Source of the DNA: Chryseobacterium arthrosphaerae
GTDB taxonomy: Bacteria > Bacteroidota > Bacteroidia > Flavobacteriales > Weeksellaceae
Reading direction: 5' to 3'
NCBI RefSeq assembly: GCF_001684965.1
Contig: NZ_MAYG01000001.1
Coordinates: forward strand, 62,001-126,000
Length of the DNA stretch: 64,000 nt
Translations under genes and position numbers: made by a program
In this document: piece by piece, positions 1 to 9,509 of the stretch
How the letters are laid out: every line of letters begins with the position of its first letter
Position numbering within the stretch: position 1 is the stretch's first letter
The notes under the pieces: model-generated
Database searches by the model: none
The model's input: the letters and a program-made list of their open reading frames with translations, nothing else
What the model was told of the DNA's origin: nothing

Positions 1-599
1 ATAAAATCTTCTTTGTACTTTTTGAAAAAGTAACTGAAAATCTAGTTGCAATGTCAGAAGAATTCAACGCAGGAATCAAGGATTTCGATCTTAACGACGA
101 TTCAATGTTGAAAAAAATGAGTGATTTTGAACACAAAAATGATGAACTTACTCACGAAATCTTCGTAGAGCTTGGAAAAAACTTCATTACACCTTTCGAT
201 CGTGAAGATATTCACACCCTAGCAACAGGATTAGATGATATCGCCGATTATATCTACGCTTCTACAAAATATATTTTCCTATACAAATCACCGGAGATGA
301 AGGCGTACTCAGACTTCTCTTTACTGATCCACAAAGCATGTCTTGAGATTCAGAATGCCATGAAGAACCTTAAAGGTTTCAAAAACATGGAGCAGGTGAA
401 AGAAGCTTGTATCAAGGTAAACTCTATTGAAAATATTGCAGACGACTTACTGTCCAACTCAATGGTAGAATTATTTGAAACAAATGATGCCATCAATATC
501 ATTAAGGTTTCATCTGTATTGAACTATCTTGAAATAGTAACAGACAAAGCAGAAGATGTTGCCAACACGATTGAGAACATCATGATTAAATACGCCTAA
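1..599 (+). CDS. DUF47 family phosphate-transport accessory protein (5' partial)
   Basis: This is a DUF47 (PhoU-like) helical protein, usually the cytoplasmic partner of a PiT phosphate transporter. The reading frame is open from base 3 to the stop at 599 with no stop before the ATG at 51, and the residues encoded before that ATG (KIFFVLFEKVTENLVAM) look like the family's N-terminal helix. The gene therefore starts outside the window, and the ATG at 51 is internal. The product is all-helical and rich in acidic and amphipathic residues. It ends 12 bases before the PiT gene, so the two are an operon. Family members are thought to gate or regulate the transporter; that role is inferred from the family and the neighbour. 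Confidence 0.88.
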   Translation, partial: KIFFVLFEKVTENLVAMSEEFNAGIKDFDLNDDSMLKKMSDFEHKNDELTHEIFVELGKNFITPFDREDIHTLATGLDDIADYIYASTKYIFLYKSPEMKAYSDFSLLIHKACLEIQNAMKNLKGFKNMEQVKEACIKVNSIENIADDLLSNSMVELFETNDAINIIKVSSVLNYLEIVTDKAEDVANTIENIMIKYA

Positions 600-611
600 T
601 ACATAGCAAAA

Positions 612-1754
612 ATGGAATTTCCGATTTTACTTATAGTTATTATTGCGTTGGCCCTGATCTTCGATTATATCAATGGTTTCCATGATGCTGCCAATTCAAT
701 TGCAACTATAGTTTCGACAAAAGTTTTAACTCCATTCCAGGCTGTACTTTGGGCGGCGCTCTGGAACTTCGCAGCCTTCTTCATCGCTGCGTATATTATT
801 GGAGAATTCAAAATTGGTAATACAATTGCCAAAACGGTAAACGAGAATTTTATCACCCTTGAAGTTATATTTTCCGGTCTTGTGGCCGCTATCGCCTGGA
901 ACCTGCTTACATGGTGGTTCGGGATTCCTTCCTCATCATCGCATACACTGATCGGAGGTTTCTTGGGGGCAGCTCTTATGCACGCTTTCATGATGGATTA
1001 TCATGATGTGGCAGCAGCACAGCCCGCTCTTGGGACATGGGGAACCATTAAGGAAGCTTTCAGCCAGGTAACCCACCAGAGCGTTGTAAAGTTTGATAAA
1101 GTAATTCCTATTTTCCTGTTCATTTTCATGGCACCGGTCATAGGGATGATCATCTCGATTATCATTACGTTAATTATTGTTCACCTTTATAAAAAATCAA
1201 ATCCTCACAAGGCAGATCAGTCTTTCAAAAGGCTGCAGCTTGCTTCTTCAGCTTTGTTCAGTTTAGGACACGGGCTTAATGATGCACAGAAGGTAATGGG
1301 GATCATTGGAGCTGCATTGATCTACTATCATGTGGAAATGCTTCATGATCCTGTATATCTGAATATTCCTGCAGCAGGACGTTTTGATTATTTTGCAGAA
1401 CATTATCTTTGGGTTCCTCTGGTTTCGTTCCTTGCGATCGGTTTAGGTACGATGAGTGGTGGTTGGAAGATCATCAAAACAATGGGTACCAAAATTACGA
1501 AAGTGACCTCATTGGAAGGAGTAAGTGCAGAAACTGCAGGTGCTATTACCTTATTCATTACTGACCACTTTGGTATTCCTGTATCTACTACACACACGAT
1601 CACAGGTTCCATCATCGGGGTAGGGTTAACGAAAAGAATTTCAGCCGTAAGATGGGGAATCACCGTAAGCTTACTTTGGGCTTGGGTTCTGACCATTCCA
1701 ATCTCTGCGATAGTAGCCGGAATTACCTATCTTGTGGTAACCTTCCTTTTTTAA
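612..1754 (+). CDS. PiT family inorganic phosphate transporter
   Basis: This is a low-affinity, cation-coupled phosphate permease of the inner membrane, 380 aa. The two PiT signature regions are visible: GFHDAANSIAT near residue 22 and its repeat GHGLNDAQKVMG near residue 219. The paired PSSSSHTL and PVSTTHTITG motifs of the inverted repeat are also present. About ten hydrophobic segments are separated by a short hydrophilic central loop. Length is at the small end of the family. It follows the DUF47 gene by 12 bases and a terminator follows it, so the two form a bicistronic unit at least at this end. Confidence 0.93.
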   Translation: MEFPILLIVIIALALIFDYINGFHDAANSIATIVSTKVLTPFQAVLWAALWNFAAFFIAAYIIGEFKIGNTIAKTVNENFITLEVIFSGLVAAIAWNLLTWWFGIPSSSSHTLIGGFLGAALMHAFMMDYHDVAAAQPALGTWGTIKEAFSQVTHQSVVKFDKVIPIFLFIFMAPVIGMIISIIITLIIVHLYKKSNPHKADQSFKRLQLASSALFSLGHGLNDAQKVMGIIGAALIYYHVEMLHDPVYLNIPAAGRFDYFAEHYLWVPLVSFLAIGLGTMSGGWKIIKTMGTKITKVTSLEGVSAETAGAITLFITDHFGIPVSTTHTITGSIIGVGLTKRISAVRWGITVSLLWAWVLTIPISAIVAGITYLVVTFLF

Positions 1755-1779
1755 AATACAAATCATATTTATCATATTA

Positions 1780-1807
1780 ACTTTGTCCGTTTGGGCAAAG
1801 TTTTTTG
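1780..1807 (+). terminator. rho-independent terminator after the PiT gene
   Basis: ACTTTGTCC pairs with GGGCAAAGT (one G-T wobble) around a GTTT loop, followed by a T run. It closes the DUF47-PiT operon. Confidence 0.75.
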
Positions 1808-1838
1808 TTTTATAAAGCCTCGAAAAATCGTATTTTTG
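1804..1838 (+). promoter_or_regulatory. Bacteroidota-type promoter for the polyprenyl synthase gene
   Basis: TTTG at 1804-1807 and TATTTTTG at 1831-1838, 23 bases apart, fit the phylum's -33 TTTG and -7 TAnnTTTG consensus. The start codon lies 19 bases downstream. Confidence 0.55.
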
Positions 1839-1856
1839 TTCAAATTATAAGATTTT

Positions 1857-2828
1857 ATGGAATTTTTAGACAGATATCAGCAGATTGTTGCAGACGCCAT
1901 TACCAAGTATACTTTCAAAGATAAACCTTCGGAGTTGTATGACCCGATGAATTATATCATTTCCCATGGCGGAAAACGTCTTCGCCCTATTATGGTACTG
2001 ATGGCATGCGATCTGTTTGGAGGAGACCTTAAGCAGGCCATTAAGCCGGCACTGGCTATTGAGTTTTTCCATAATTTCACGCTGATCCATGATGATATTA
2101 TGGATGAAGCTCCTTTAAGAAGAAACAAACCTACGATACATACGTTACACGGGATCAATGTGGGAATCCTTTCCGGAGACGGGCTGATGCTTAAGGCATA
2201 TAAATTTTTTGAAGATCTTGAACCTGAAATCTTCAAAGCCTGTATCAGGATTTTTACACACACCGGACTTCTGTTGTGTGAGGGGCAGCAGTATGATATC
2301 AATTTTGAAACTCAAAAGGATGTTACTTTTGATGATTATATCAGAATGATTACCTATAAAACGGGAGTTTTAAGCGCCTCTTCGTTTGAGATCGGAGCTT
2401 TGATCGCCAGAGCAGACTTTAAAGATGCCAAAGCAATTTTCAATTTTGGAAAACACATCGGAATAGCCTTCCAGATCATGGATGATTATCTTGATGTATT
2501 CGGAGATCAGGCACAGTTCGGTAAAAAGCATGCCGGAGACATCTATGAGAATAAAAAAACGGTTCTGTATCTTTTGGCAAGAGAGCACGCCACCGAGGAA
2601 GAAAGAAAAGAGCTGGATTACTGGTATTCTAAAAAGACCGATAACGTTGACAAGATCTATGGTGTTGAAAAGATCTTCAGAAGAACAAAGGTGGACGAAA
2701 AAGCATTACGTCTGATCGAAAAACACAACGAGATCGGACAAAGCTATCTTCAGAAAATAGACGTTCCTGAAGAAAAGAAAAAACCGTTCATTGAGCTGGC
2801 TAATTATTTGTTGAGAAGAGAAAGTTAA
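1857..2828 (+). CDS. polyprenyl (trans-isoprenyl) diphosphate synthase
   Basis: This enzyme condenses isopentenyl diphosphate onto allylic diphosphates to build the chain used for menaquinone or lipid carriers. It is a 323-aa cytoplasmic protein. The first aspartate-rich motif DDIMD lies near residue 78 in LIHDDIMDEAPLRR, with GGKRLRP near residue 38. The second motif, MDDYLD, follows FQ near residue 205. The residues before the first DDxxD are bulky (FFHNFTLIHDD), which bears on chain length, but product length cannot be read reliably. It has its own promoter. The gene is followed by an inverted-repeat element rather than a clear terminator. Confidence 0.92.
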   Translation: MEFLDRYQQIVADAITKYTFKDKPSELYDPMNYIISHGGKRLRPIMVLMACDLFGGDLKQAIKPALAIEFFHNFTLIHDDIMDEAPLRRNKPTIHTLHGINVGILSGDGLMLKAYKFFEDLEPEIFKACIRIFTHTGLLLCEGQQYDINFETQKDVTFDDYIRMITYKTGVLSASSFEIGALIARADFKDAKAIFNFGKHIGIAFQIMDDYLDVFGDQAQFGKKHAGDIYENKKTVLYLLAREHATEEERKELDYWYSKKTDNVDKIYGVEKIFRRTKVDEKALRLIEKHNEIGQSYLQKIDVPEEKKKPFIELANYLLRRES

Positions 2829-2833
2829 TAGGT

Positions 2834-2878
2834 AACAGATGGCAGGCCGCAGGTAACAGCAATTACCTGCAGTCTGTT
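2834..2878. repeat. intergenic inverted-repeat element
   Basis: GCAGGTAA (2849-2856) and TTACCTGC (2863-2870) form a perfect 8-bp stem with a 6-base loop. An outer AACAGA/TCTGTT pair (2834-2839, 2873-2878) flanks it. There is no T run, so it looks like a small palindromic intergenic repeat rather than a terminator. Confidence 0.5.
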
Positions 2879-2902
2879 TCTCTGAAACCTAACCCTTATA
2901 CA

Positions 2903-3853
2903 ATGAAATTCAGAACCGAAGTTGACATTCCCGCATCAGAAAAGAAAATAGAGATTGAAGATAAAATATTTTCAATAGGCTCCTGTTTTGCCTCTGAGAT
3001 GACGGATTTACTTGAAAACGGTCAGCTGCAGACCCTCAGTAATCCTTTTGGAACCATCTTTAATCCATTTTCTATCAATAATGCGGTACAAAGACTTCAC
3101 GATTCGGCATTCTATCAGGAAGAAGAGCTTATTACCTACAATGAGGAATACATCTCTTTAGACCATCATACAAGCTTTGATACCCGGTATATTCATCAGA
3201 CTTTAGATAAGATCAACAAATCCATTGAAGAAGGAAATGCCTTTCTTCAGGAAGCAGACTGGATTATTATCACCTATGGATCCTCATTCATCTATGAATT
3301 TCTTCCGAAGAAAAAGCTGGTGGCCAACTGTCACAAAATTCCGCAGAAGTTTTTTGAGAAAAGATTGCTCTCTCATCAGGAACTTACAGGCTCTATTTAT
3401 AATACCATCCTTGAGCTTAAAGATATCTGTAAAGAAGGAGTGCAGATCCTGTTCACAGTATCTCCTGTAAGGCATACCAAGGACGGAATGGTAGAGAACC
3501 AGCTGAGTAAATCCAAACTGATTACAGCGATTCACGAATCGATTTCAATGTTTGAAGACTGCCACTACCTTCCCGTTTATGAGATTTTAATGGATGACCT
3601 TCGGGATTACCGGTTTTATAAAGAAGATATGATTCATCCAAGCACGCAGGCGGTTAATTATATTTTTGACAAATTTGGAAACGCTTATTTCTCCGGCGAA
3701 ACTCAAAATTTTATCAAAGAAAACTTTAAGATCATCAAAGCTTTGGAGCATAAGACCAGTGATAAAAAAGACCCGAAGTTTATTGAATTCAGAGAAAAGC
3801 TTGATCAGAGAATTGAAAACCAGCGCAAAAAGGTAAAGCATAAAATATTTTAA
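2903..3853 (+). CDS. GSCFA domain-containing protein
   Basis: The protein carries the family's namesake motif GSCFA at about residues 26-30 (IFSIGSCFASEM), with a second conserved block HTSFDTRYIHQ. The GSCFA family is SGNH-hydrolase-like and poorly characterised; the substrate is unknown. It has 316 aa and no signal peptide, so it is probably cytoplasmic. Its stop abuts the start of the next gene (DUF4269), with TatD close behind, suggesting one transcript for 2903-6311. Assigning any metabolic role would be guesswork. Confidence 0.82.
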   Translation: MKFRTEVDIPASEKKIEIEDKIFSIGSCFASEMTDLLENGQLQTLSNPFGTIFNPFSINNAVQRLHDSAFYQEEELITYNEEYISLDHHTSFDTRYIHQTLDKINKSIEEGNAFLQEADWIIITYGSSFIYEFLPKKKLVANCHKIPQKFFEKRLLSHQELTGSIYNTILELKDICKEGVQILFTVSPVRHTKDGMVENQLSKSKLITAIHESISMFEDCHYLPVYEILMDDLRDYRFYKEDMIHPSTQAVNYIFDKFGNAYFSGETQNFIKENFKIIKALEHKTSDKKDPKFIEFREKLDQRIENQRKKVKHKIF

Positions 3854-4378
3854 ATGATTGATTTTACAAAGATTGACTATTTAAAGCATGGAAATGAAAA
3901 ACAGAAAAGAGCTTATGAAGTTCTTACCAGATACAGCGTTTTTGAGAAATTAAACCGTTACTCTCCTTTGCTGGCCGGAACAATCCCTATTGAAATTGAT
4001 ATTGAAGGCAGTGATCTGGATATCATTTGTGAAGTGGATCCCACCTTTGAAAATGATTTTCTGAATGAAGTAAAGGAAAGCGGAATAATACCGGCCGGCG
4101 CAGAACTGAAGATAGAAAACAGCATCATCAACGGAGAAAAATGTATCATTCTGAACTTTATGCTGGATGAATTTCCCGTTGAAATTTTCGGACAGAATAA
4201 ACCGGTGAAAGAACAGAATGCTTACAGACATATGATTGCTGAATACAGGATATTGAAAGAGAAAGGAGAAAATTTTAAACAAAAAATTACAGAACTGAAA
4301 AAACAGGGCATCAAAACGGAGCCGGCTTTCGGAATATTGCTGGAGCTTGAAAACCCTTATGAAGATCTGTTAAAATGA
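3854..4378 (+). CDS. DUF4269 protein, nucleotidyltransferase-like
   Basis: This 174-aa protein matches DUF4269 by overall look. The stretch IPIEIDIEGSDLDIICEV near residues 45-62 resembles a minimal nucleotidyltransferase active site (spaced acidic residues after a GS-like turn), and FPVEIFGQ near residue 112 supplies a possible third acid. It starts immediately after the GSCFA stop and is followed after 7 bases by the TatD gene, so it is translationally linked to both. The function is not established; the nucleotidyltransferase fold is my inference from motif spacing. Confidence 0.72.
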   Translation: MIDFTKIDYLKHGNEKQKRAYEVLTRYSVFEKLNRYSPLLAGTIPIEIDIEGSDLDIICEVDPTFENDFLNEVKESGIIPAGAELKIENSIINGEKCIILNFMLDEFPVEIFGQNKPVKEQNAYRHMIAEYRILKEKGENFKQKITELKKQGIKTEPAFGILLELENPYEDLLK

Positions 4379-4385
4379 TACGAAA

Positions 4386-5153
4386 ATGATTGATACACAT
4401 ACCCATTTATACGCAGAAGAATTTGATGAAGACAGAAAAGAAGCCATTCAGAGAGCTTTAGATAAGGGAATTAATGAATTTTATCTTCCTGCAATAGACT
4501 CCGAATCCCATGAAAAGATGCTGCAACTGGAAGCTGAATATCCGGGACAGATTTTTTCCATGATGGGGCTGCATCCCTGTTATGTAAAACCGGAATCTTG
4601 GGAGAAAGAACTGGAGATCGTTAAAAATTACCTTGATCAGAGACATTTTCCGGCAATAGGAGAGATAGGTATTGATCTGTATTGGGATAAAACGACCTTA
4701 GATATTCAGGTGAAAGCCTTTGAGCAGCAGATTGACTGGGCGATTGAAAAAGACCTTCCGATCGTTATCCATACAAGAGAAAGCTTCGATGAAACGTTCG
4801 AGGTGCTGGAAAGGAAAAAACATCCTAAATTGAGAGGAATCTTCCACTGCTTTTCCGGGAATCTTGAGCAGGCAAAGCATGCTATTGACCTTAATTTCAT
4901 TTTAGGGATCGGTGGAGTAGTGACCTTTAAAAACGGGAAAATTGATCAGTTTCTGAATGAAATTCCTTTAGATAAAATTGTTTTGGAAACAGACTCCCCT
5001 TATCTGGCACCCGTACCGCACAGAGGAAAAAGAAATGAAAGCTCATACCTTGATCTGGTAGCCGGAAAACTGGTAGATATCTATGGTAAAGACTTTTCAG
5101 AAATAGACAGGATTACTACCGGAAATGCCCGGAACCTATTTAAAACCGAATAA
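4386..5153 (+). CDS. TatD family hydrolase (metal-dependent DNase)
   Basis: This 255-aa TIM-barrel metal-dependent hydrolase opens with the metal-binding MIDTHTHLY motif. It continues with GEIGIDLYWD near residue 95, PIVIHTRESFDET, GIFHCFSG and the terminal ETDSPYLAP, which are the diagnostic TatD blocks in the right order. Family members are 3'-5' nucleases or D-aminoacyl-tRNA deacylase-like enzymes; the precise substrate cannot be fixed from sequence. It sits third in the run of closely spaced + strand genes, with the next gene starting 3 bases after its stop. Confidence 0.9.
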   Translation: MIDTHTHLYAEEFDEDRKEAIQRALDKGINEFYLPAIDSESHEKMLQLEAEYPGQIFSMMGLHPCYVKPESWEKELEIVKNYLDQRHFPAIGEIGIDLYWDKTTLDIQVKAFEQQIDWAIEKDLPIVIHTRESFDETFEVLERKKHPKLRGIFHCFSGNLEQAKHAIDLNFILGIGGVVTFKNGKIDQFLNEIPLDKIVLETDSPYLAPVPHRGKRNESSYLDLVAGKLVDIYGKDFSEIDRITTGNARNLFKTE

Positions 5154-5156
5154 TCC

Positions 5157-6311
5157 ATGAACAGATTGCTGAAGCCTGTAAACAATAACCGGTTAAATGG
5201 CAGTTTACTGTTTGCGGTTTATTTTATAGTGAATCTTTTGTTCCTTACAAAGTATGGGATCAGGCAGTCTTTTGTTCCCCTCAGTATTCTGGCCGCAGTT
5301 TTCTTTGTGGCCAATGCATTCCTGTTTTCCCTGGAAAAATGGCCTCAGCTTAAGAAAATATGGACTGGAAAACTGGTTTATATCCTTATTGCCTTTATCG
5401 GTATTGCCTATATTGGCCTGTGCCACGTCATGAAAGATCCGTACAGAATGAATATAGACAGGTGGCAGACGCTGGAATTTTCATTAGAATACTGGTTTAA
5501 AGGAAAGTATATCTATGATACGCCTAATTTTATGGGCAATTTATCCTCTTACCTTCCGGGGCAGTTGGCGCTGTCCGGTATATTTTATTTTTTGGGTAAT
5601 GTGGGATATCTTCAGGTAGCAGCTTTTCTATTGTTTTCATCTGCTGTTTTGGTTGAATTTAAGAATAACCTGGTCAGGTTTAAAGCCATACTCATGCTGG
5701 GAGTATCCCTTGCCTATATCTATGAGGTAGTTTGTAAGAGCGATTTTATTTCATCGTTTATTGTTGTTGCGGCGTTTATACTATTCTGGAGCAGCAGATT
5801 CAGGAATGATTACTTTCAGAAACCTGTCTTGTTAGGAATTTGTACAGGACTTCTGTGCCTTACAAGGAGCGTGGTGGCGATTCCCCTGATAATTTTCCTT
5901 CTGCAGCCTTTTATAGTCACTTCATGGGAAAAGAAAATAAAGTTTGGGTTAAGTTTTTTATTCATGGTAAGTGTATTACTGGCAACTGTGCTTTTGCCGG
6001 CAAAAAGTATTGACCATCTTCTGCAGTACAATCCTTTAACCCTTCAGGGACAAAGCAATAAATTTGTAATGCTGTTCTTCGTGGCTTTGGCAGTCATCGT
6101 AGCATTCTACGTTAAAAAAATTGAGACTGTGTTTTACTTTTCAGCCTACATTACCTTTTTAGTTATGCTGTGCTTTGTGGGCGAGCAGTATCTTACCTTA
6201 GGCATTTCCTATCAGAATAATTTCTTCTCTACAACTTATCTGGCGGCCTGTTTACCGTTTGCTGTGATCGGATATTGCTTTGCTTTGCGGAATAACCTGA
6301 ATGAAAACTGA
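5157..6311 (+). CDS. polytopic membrane protein, possibly GT-C type glycosyltransferase
   Basis: I do not recognise a named family with confidence. The 384-aa product has roughly nine to eleven hydrophobic segments. A periplasmic-looking loop after the third segment contains MNIDRWQTLEFSLEYW and YLPGQLALSG. That arrangement resembles polyprenyl-phosphate-sugar-dependent (GT-C) glycosyltransferases, whose first large loop carries an acidic catalytic residue. It begins 3 bases after tatD, so it is probably the last gene of that operon, and a bidirectional terminator follows. It could equally be an uncharacterised integral membrane protein. Confidence 0.6.
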   Translation: MNRLLKPVNNNRLNGSLLFAVYFIVNLLFLTKYGIRQSFVPLSILAAVFFVANAFLFSLEKWPQLKKIWTGKLVYILIAFIGIAYIGLCHVMKDPYRMNIDRWQTLEFSLEYWFKGKYIYDTPNFMGNLSSYLPGQLALSGIFYFLGNVGYLQVAAFLLFSSAVLVEFKNNLVRFKAILMLGVSLAYIYEVVCKSDFISSFIVVAAFILFWSSRFRNDYFQKPVLLGICTGLLCLTRSVVAIPLIIFLLQPFIVTSWEKKIKFGLSFLFMVSVLLATVLLPAKSIDHLLQYNPLTLQGQSNKFVMLFFVALAVIVAFYVKKIETVFYFSAYITFLVMLCFVGEQYLTLGISYQNNFFSTTYLAACLPFAVIGYCFALRNNLNEN

Positions 6312-6334
6312 AAACAGACTGAAGATCATATAAC

Positions 6335-6367
6335 AAAAAAAGTTTCCCAATACTGAGAAACTTTTTC
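6335..6367. terminator. bidirectional terminator between convergent genes
   Basis: AAAAAGTTTC and GAAACTTTTT flank an 8-10 base loop with A and T runs on the two sides. It can serve both the + strand membrane-protein gene and the - strand helicase gene. Confidence 0.75.
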
Positions 6368-6369
6368 TT

Positions 6370-7680
6370 TTATTTTTTTCTTGTGAAATTCTTGTTCTTA
6401 GGTTTTTTATATCCCACAGAAGCGGTAGGAGAGGATGGCTTTTTACGGTTATTATTTGACCTTGAACCATTCCCGTTGGATGCTTTGGGCTTTTCCGGAC
6501 CTCCTGAAGGAACGGGCTTATTGTTGGAATCCCTTTTCTGTGCTACCAGGTCATCAGTATGGAACGGATGATCTTTGATCACAGGAATTTTCTTCCCGAT
6601 CAGCTTTTCCGTGTTTTTCAGGTTTAAAAGATCCAGTCCGTCTACAAAAGAGATCGATGTACCTTCAGCCCCCGCTCTTCCCGTTCTTCCGATACGGTGT
6701 ACATAGGTTTCGGAAACATCAGATAATTCAAAATTGATCACGAATTTCAATTCATCAATATCAATTCCTCTTGCTGCAATATCTGTAGCCACCAGAATCC
6801 TTGTTTTTCCTGATTTGAAGTTATTCAGGGCATTCTGTCTTGCATTCTGGGATTTATTACCGTGAATAGCCTCAGCAGAGATATTATCTTTCTGAAGCTT
6901 TCTGGCAATTTTATCAGCCCCGTGTTTTGTTCTTGAGAATACCAGTACCGAGTCTGCAATATCATTTTTCAGAATATGGGATAACAGATTCAGTTTATTT
7001 TCTCTTTCTACAAAATATACGGATTGTTTGATCGTATCTGCGGTAGAAGAAACCGGTGTCACTTCTACTTTTACAGGATTGTTCAGGATAGAATTGGCCA
7101 GCTTCTGGATTTCACCGGGCATTGTTGCCGAGAAAAATAAAGTCTGCCTTTTCTGGGGTAAAAGCTTAATGATTCTTTTCACATCATGTACAAATCCCAT
7201 ATCAAGCATTCTGTCTGCTTCATCCAATACAAAGATCTCAAGGTTCTTCAGGCTGATAATACCCTGGGCAATAAAATCAAGAAGTCTTCCCGGTGTGGCT
7301 ACCAGAATATCAACCCCTTTTTTCAAAGCGGCTTCCTGGTTTCCCTGTTTTACCCCTCCGAAAATAACAAGTTGTTTCAACGGTAGGTATTTACCGTAAG
7401 CATTAATGTTTTCTTCAATCTGGATCGCCAGCTCCCGTGTAGGAGTAAGAATTAATGCTTTAATATGACGGTTTGGAGTTTTATTTTTAGATAAGTTCTG
7501 TAAAATGGGGATAGAAAAAGCAGCCGTTTTTCCTGTTCCGGTTTGGGCACAACCTAAAAAGTCTCTGCCTTCTAAGATATCAGGAATAGATCTTTCCTGA
7601 ATAGGGGTGGGAGTCGTGTATCCCTGTTCCTGGATTGCTTTTGCAATAGGTTCTATTAAGTTTAAGTCTGTAAAATTCAA
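6370..7680 (-). CDS. DEAD-box ATP-dependent RNA helicase
   Basis: This 436-aa protein is an RNA helicase of the RhlE/DeaD type, unwinding structured RNA in ribosome assembly, mRNA decay or cold adaptation. Ordered motifs are visible: the Q motif [20 protein letters not shown] (I), PTRELA (Ia), [12 protein letters not shown] ([13 protein letters not shown]), [20 protein letters not shown] and [10 protein letters not shown]. The last 60 residues are a low-complexity basic and Ser/Asn/Lys-rich tail, common in RhlE-like helicases for RNA contact. It is monocistronic with its own promoter. Confidence 0.95.
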   Translation of the reverse strand: MNFTDLNLIEPIAKAIQEQGYTTPTPIQERSIPDILEGRDFLGCAQTGTGKTAAFSIPILQNLSKNKTPNRHIKALILTPTRELAIQIEENINAYGKYLPLKQLVIFGGVKQGNQEAALKKGVDILVATPGRLLDFIAQGIISLKNLEIFVLDEADRMLDMGFVHDVKRIIKLLPQKRQTLFFSATMPGEIQKLANSILNNPVKVEVTPVSSTADTIKQSVYFVERENKLNLLSHILKNDIADSVLVFSRTKHGADKIARKLQKDNISAEAIHGNKSQNARQNALNNFKSGKTRILVATDIAARGIDIDELKFVINFELSDVSETYVHRIGRTGRAGAEGTSISFVDGLDLLNLKNTEKLIGKKIPVIKDHPFHTDDLVAQKRDSNNKPVPSGGPEKPKASNGNGSRSNNNRKKPSSPTASVGYKKPKNKNFTRKK

Positions 7681-7738
7681 ATGAATTATTTTAAAATTTT
7701 AAATAAAAATTCCCTCTGTCTGAAAGAATTACGTTTTG

Positions 7739-7746
7739 CAAAGGTA
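7739..7746 (-). promoter_or_regulatory. -7 element for the DEAD-box helicase gene
   Basis: On the minus strand this reads TACCTTTG, matching TAnnTTTG, 58 bases ahead of the start codon. The intervening leader is AT-rich, as is common for cold-induced helicases. Confidence 0.45.
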
Positions 7747-7836
7747 GCTTAAATATTTTTAAGAATTTATATCCTGTTGATAAGACCCCTGTTGTTCTGA
7801 TTTTACCTGTCCTTTGTATTTAAATCTTTATACAGC

Positions 7837-8325
7837 TTAGTTTACCTTAATCCATTGCTGATTCTTTCTCAGGTTCTCAAAAAACGCATACACCTCTGCG
7901 AGCTTTTCACTGCCCCGTTTTCCATAATCTTCCACATTCTTTACAGTACCATCAGCAAAATTGATTCTTAAATAAGAAGTTGGCAGGTCTGTAATGTTGC
8001 GTTCGCCGTACTTATCATTCAGGCTTTTTACGTTCAGCCCATCCAATAGAATGATCAGTTTGTTATAATCTTCCTCTTTGATGGTTCCCTTAAAAGTCCC
8101 TTCACGGGGCTTGGAAAATTCATCCTTCGAAGGTTTGTCGCTGAAGTTAAAATGTTCTGCTTCAAAAACTGCCGTTCTATCCGGATTGATCGTCATTTTA
8201 AAAACCGGGCAGAATCCAAAACATGGAGTGGCCTCATATTCAATTTTAGAATATTTGGAATTGACCTTCTGAGAATTACAGGAGAATAACAATATAAATG
8301 CACAAAGGCCTAGCAGATATTTCAT
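7837..8325 (-). CDS. DUF6438 domain lipoprotein
   Basis: I place the start at the ATG at 8325, because the protein then begins with a lipoprotein signal peptide (KYLLGLCAFILLFSCNS) whose Cys is near residue 16. A longer frame reaching 8364 puts 13 extra residues before it. The mature part has the CFGFCPVFKMTI block near residue 35 and a late DLPTSYLRI block, as in DUF6438 proteins. About 162 aa, predicted outer- or inner-membrane anchored and facing the periplasm. Function unknown. Confidence 0.78.
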   Translation of the reverse strand: MKYLLGLCAFILLFSCNSQKVNSKYSKIEYEATPCFGFCPVFKMTINPDRTAVFEAEHFNFSDKPSKDEFSKPREGTFKGTIKEEDYNKLIILLDGLNVKSLNDKYGERNITDLPTSYLRINFADGTVKNVEDYGKRGSEKLAEVYAFFENLRKNQQWIKVN

Positions 8326-8404
8326 AACGTATATTTTGAAGGAATCTTTCAATAACTGTTCCAATCCAGCAGGCCGTTGATCTGATTACAGACTATAAGG
8401 GGAA

Positions 8405-8440
8405 AAAATAAAGAGAAGCCCTATTGCTCCTCTTTATTGT
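8405..8440 (-). terminator. terminator after obgE
   Basis: AATAAAGAG (8407-8415) pairs with CTCTTTATT (8430-8438). On the minus strand the stem follows the obgE stop and is flanked by a T-rich tract. Confidence 0.6.
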
Positions 8441-8463
8441 ATTTTATCTGATTCAAAGTTGCT

Positions 8464-9447
8464 TTATCCGTGTAATTGTTTCCAGATAGCATCTTTCAGT
8501 TCTGTCAGTCCTTCTCCTGTAACCCCTGAGAAGAAAAGCGGTTGCTTGTTTTCAGGGAATTCGGCAGCGATTTCTTTTTTCAGCTCATCATCCAGAAGAT
8601 CGGATTTTGAAACGGAAACAATGAAATCCTTATCCAGAAGCTCAGGATTGTACTCCTTCAGCTCATTTTCCAGAATTTTAAACTCCTGGTAGTGATCTTC
8701 AGAATCAGCCGGAATTAAAAATAACAGGATAGAGTTTCTTTCAATATGTCTAAGGAACCTGTGTCCCAAACCTTTTCCTTCCGCCGCTCCTTCAATGATT
8801 CCCGGGATGTCAGCCATTACAAAAGATTTGTAATTCCTGTAATCTACGATTCCCAGGTTAGGGGTCAAAGTAGTGAAGGCATAGTTGGCAATTTTGGGTT
8901 TTGCTGCAGAAACAGAAGCCAGAAGTGTAGATTTTCCGGCATTAGGGAACCCAACGAGTCCTACATCCGCCAAAATTTTAAGTTCGAAGACTACATAACC
9001 TTCCTGGCCATCCATTCCGGGTTGTGCATATCTAGGAGTCTGATTGGTAGAAGATTTGAAGTGTTCGTTTCCTTTTCCACCTTTTCCACCTTCCATCAGA
9101 ATGATTTCCTGTTTGTCTTCAAGGATCTCGCCGATAATTTCTCCGTCCTCATTTTTAGCGATAGTTCCGATGGGAACGTCAATATAAATATCAGAACCGT
9201 CAGCACCGGTAAGCTGGTTTTTTGCTCCGTTCTCACCACGCTCAGCTTTTATATGGCGGGTGTATCGAAGCGGAAGTAAAGTCCATTCCTGAGCATTTCC
9301 TCTCATAATGACGTGCCCGCCGCGACCTCCGTCGCCACCATCAGGACCACCTTTAGGAATATACTTTTCACGGCGGAGATGGGCAGAACCTGCACCTCCG
9401 TGACCGCTTTTACAATGGATTTTTACGTAATCTACAAAGTTAGACAT
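8464..9447 (-). CDS. obgE: GTPase Obg
   Basis: Obg is an essential GTPase linked to 50S ribosome maturation and stress responses. The N-terminal Obg fold (residues 1-158) is glycine-rich, with [15 protein letters not shown] and [13 protein letters not shown]. The G domain follows, with [11 protein letters not shown] (G1), DIPGIIEGA (G3) and [10 protein letters not shown] (NKxD variant). At 327 aa it ends after the G domain and lacks a C-terminal OCT domain, normal for this phylum. It lies downstream of adk and hpt on the same strand, probably in one transcription unit. Confidence 0.96.
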   Translation of the reverse strand: MSNFVDYVKIHCKSGHGGAGSAHLRREKYIPKGGPDGGDGGRGGHVIMRGNAQEWTLLPLRYTRHIKAERGENGAKNQLTGADGSDIYIDVPIGTIAKNEDGEIIGEILEDKQEIILMEGGKGGKGNEHFKSSTNQTPRYAQPGMDGQEGYVVFELKILADVGLVGFPNAGKSTLLASVSAAKPKIANYAFTTLTPNLGIVDYRNYKSFVMADIPGIIEGAAEGKGLGHRFLRHIERNSILLFLIPADSEDHYQEFKILENELKEYNPELLDKDFIVSVSKSDLLDDELKKEIAAEFPENKQPLFFSGVTGEGLTELKDAIWKQLHG

Positions 9448-9472
9448 ATAGTATTTGTTACGAGTTGGAGCT

Positions 9473-9495
9473 ACGGGACGAAAATATAATCCCGT
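9473..9495 (-). terminator. inverted repeat between adk and obgE
   Basis: ACGGGA (9473-9478) and TCCCGT (9490-9495) form a 6-bp stem with an AT-rich loop in the 62-base gap. There is no clear T run, so it may be a weak attenuator or an mRNA-processing hairpin. Confidence 0.3.
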
Positions 9496-9509
9496 ATCCC
9501 GGACCCCGA

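Noticed and set aside
8746..9279. 177-codon plus-strand frame opposite obgE
   Set aside because: It is a shadow of the obgE coding sequence, whose motifs are unambiguous.
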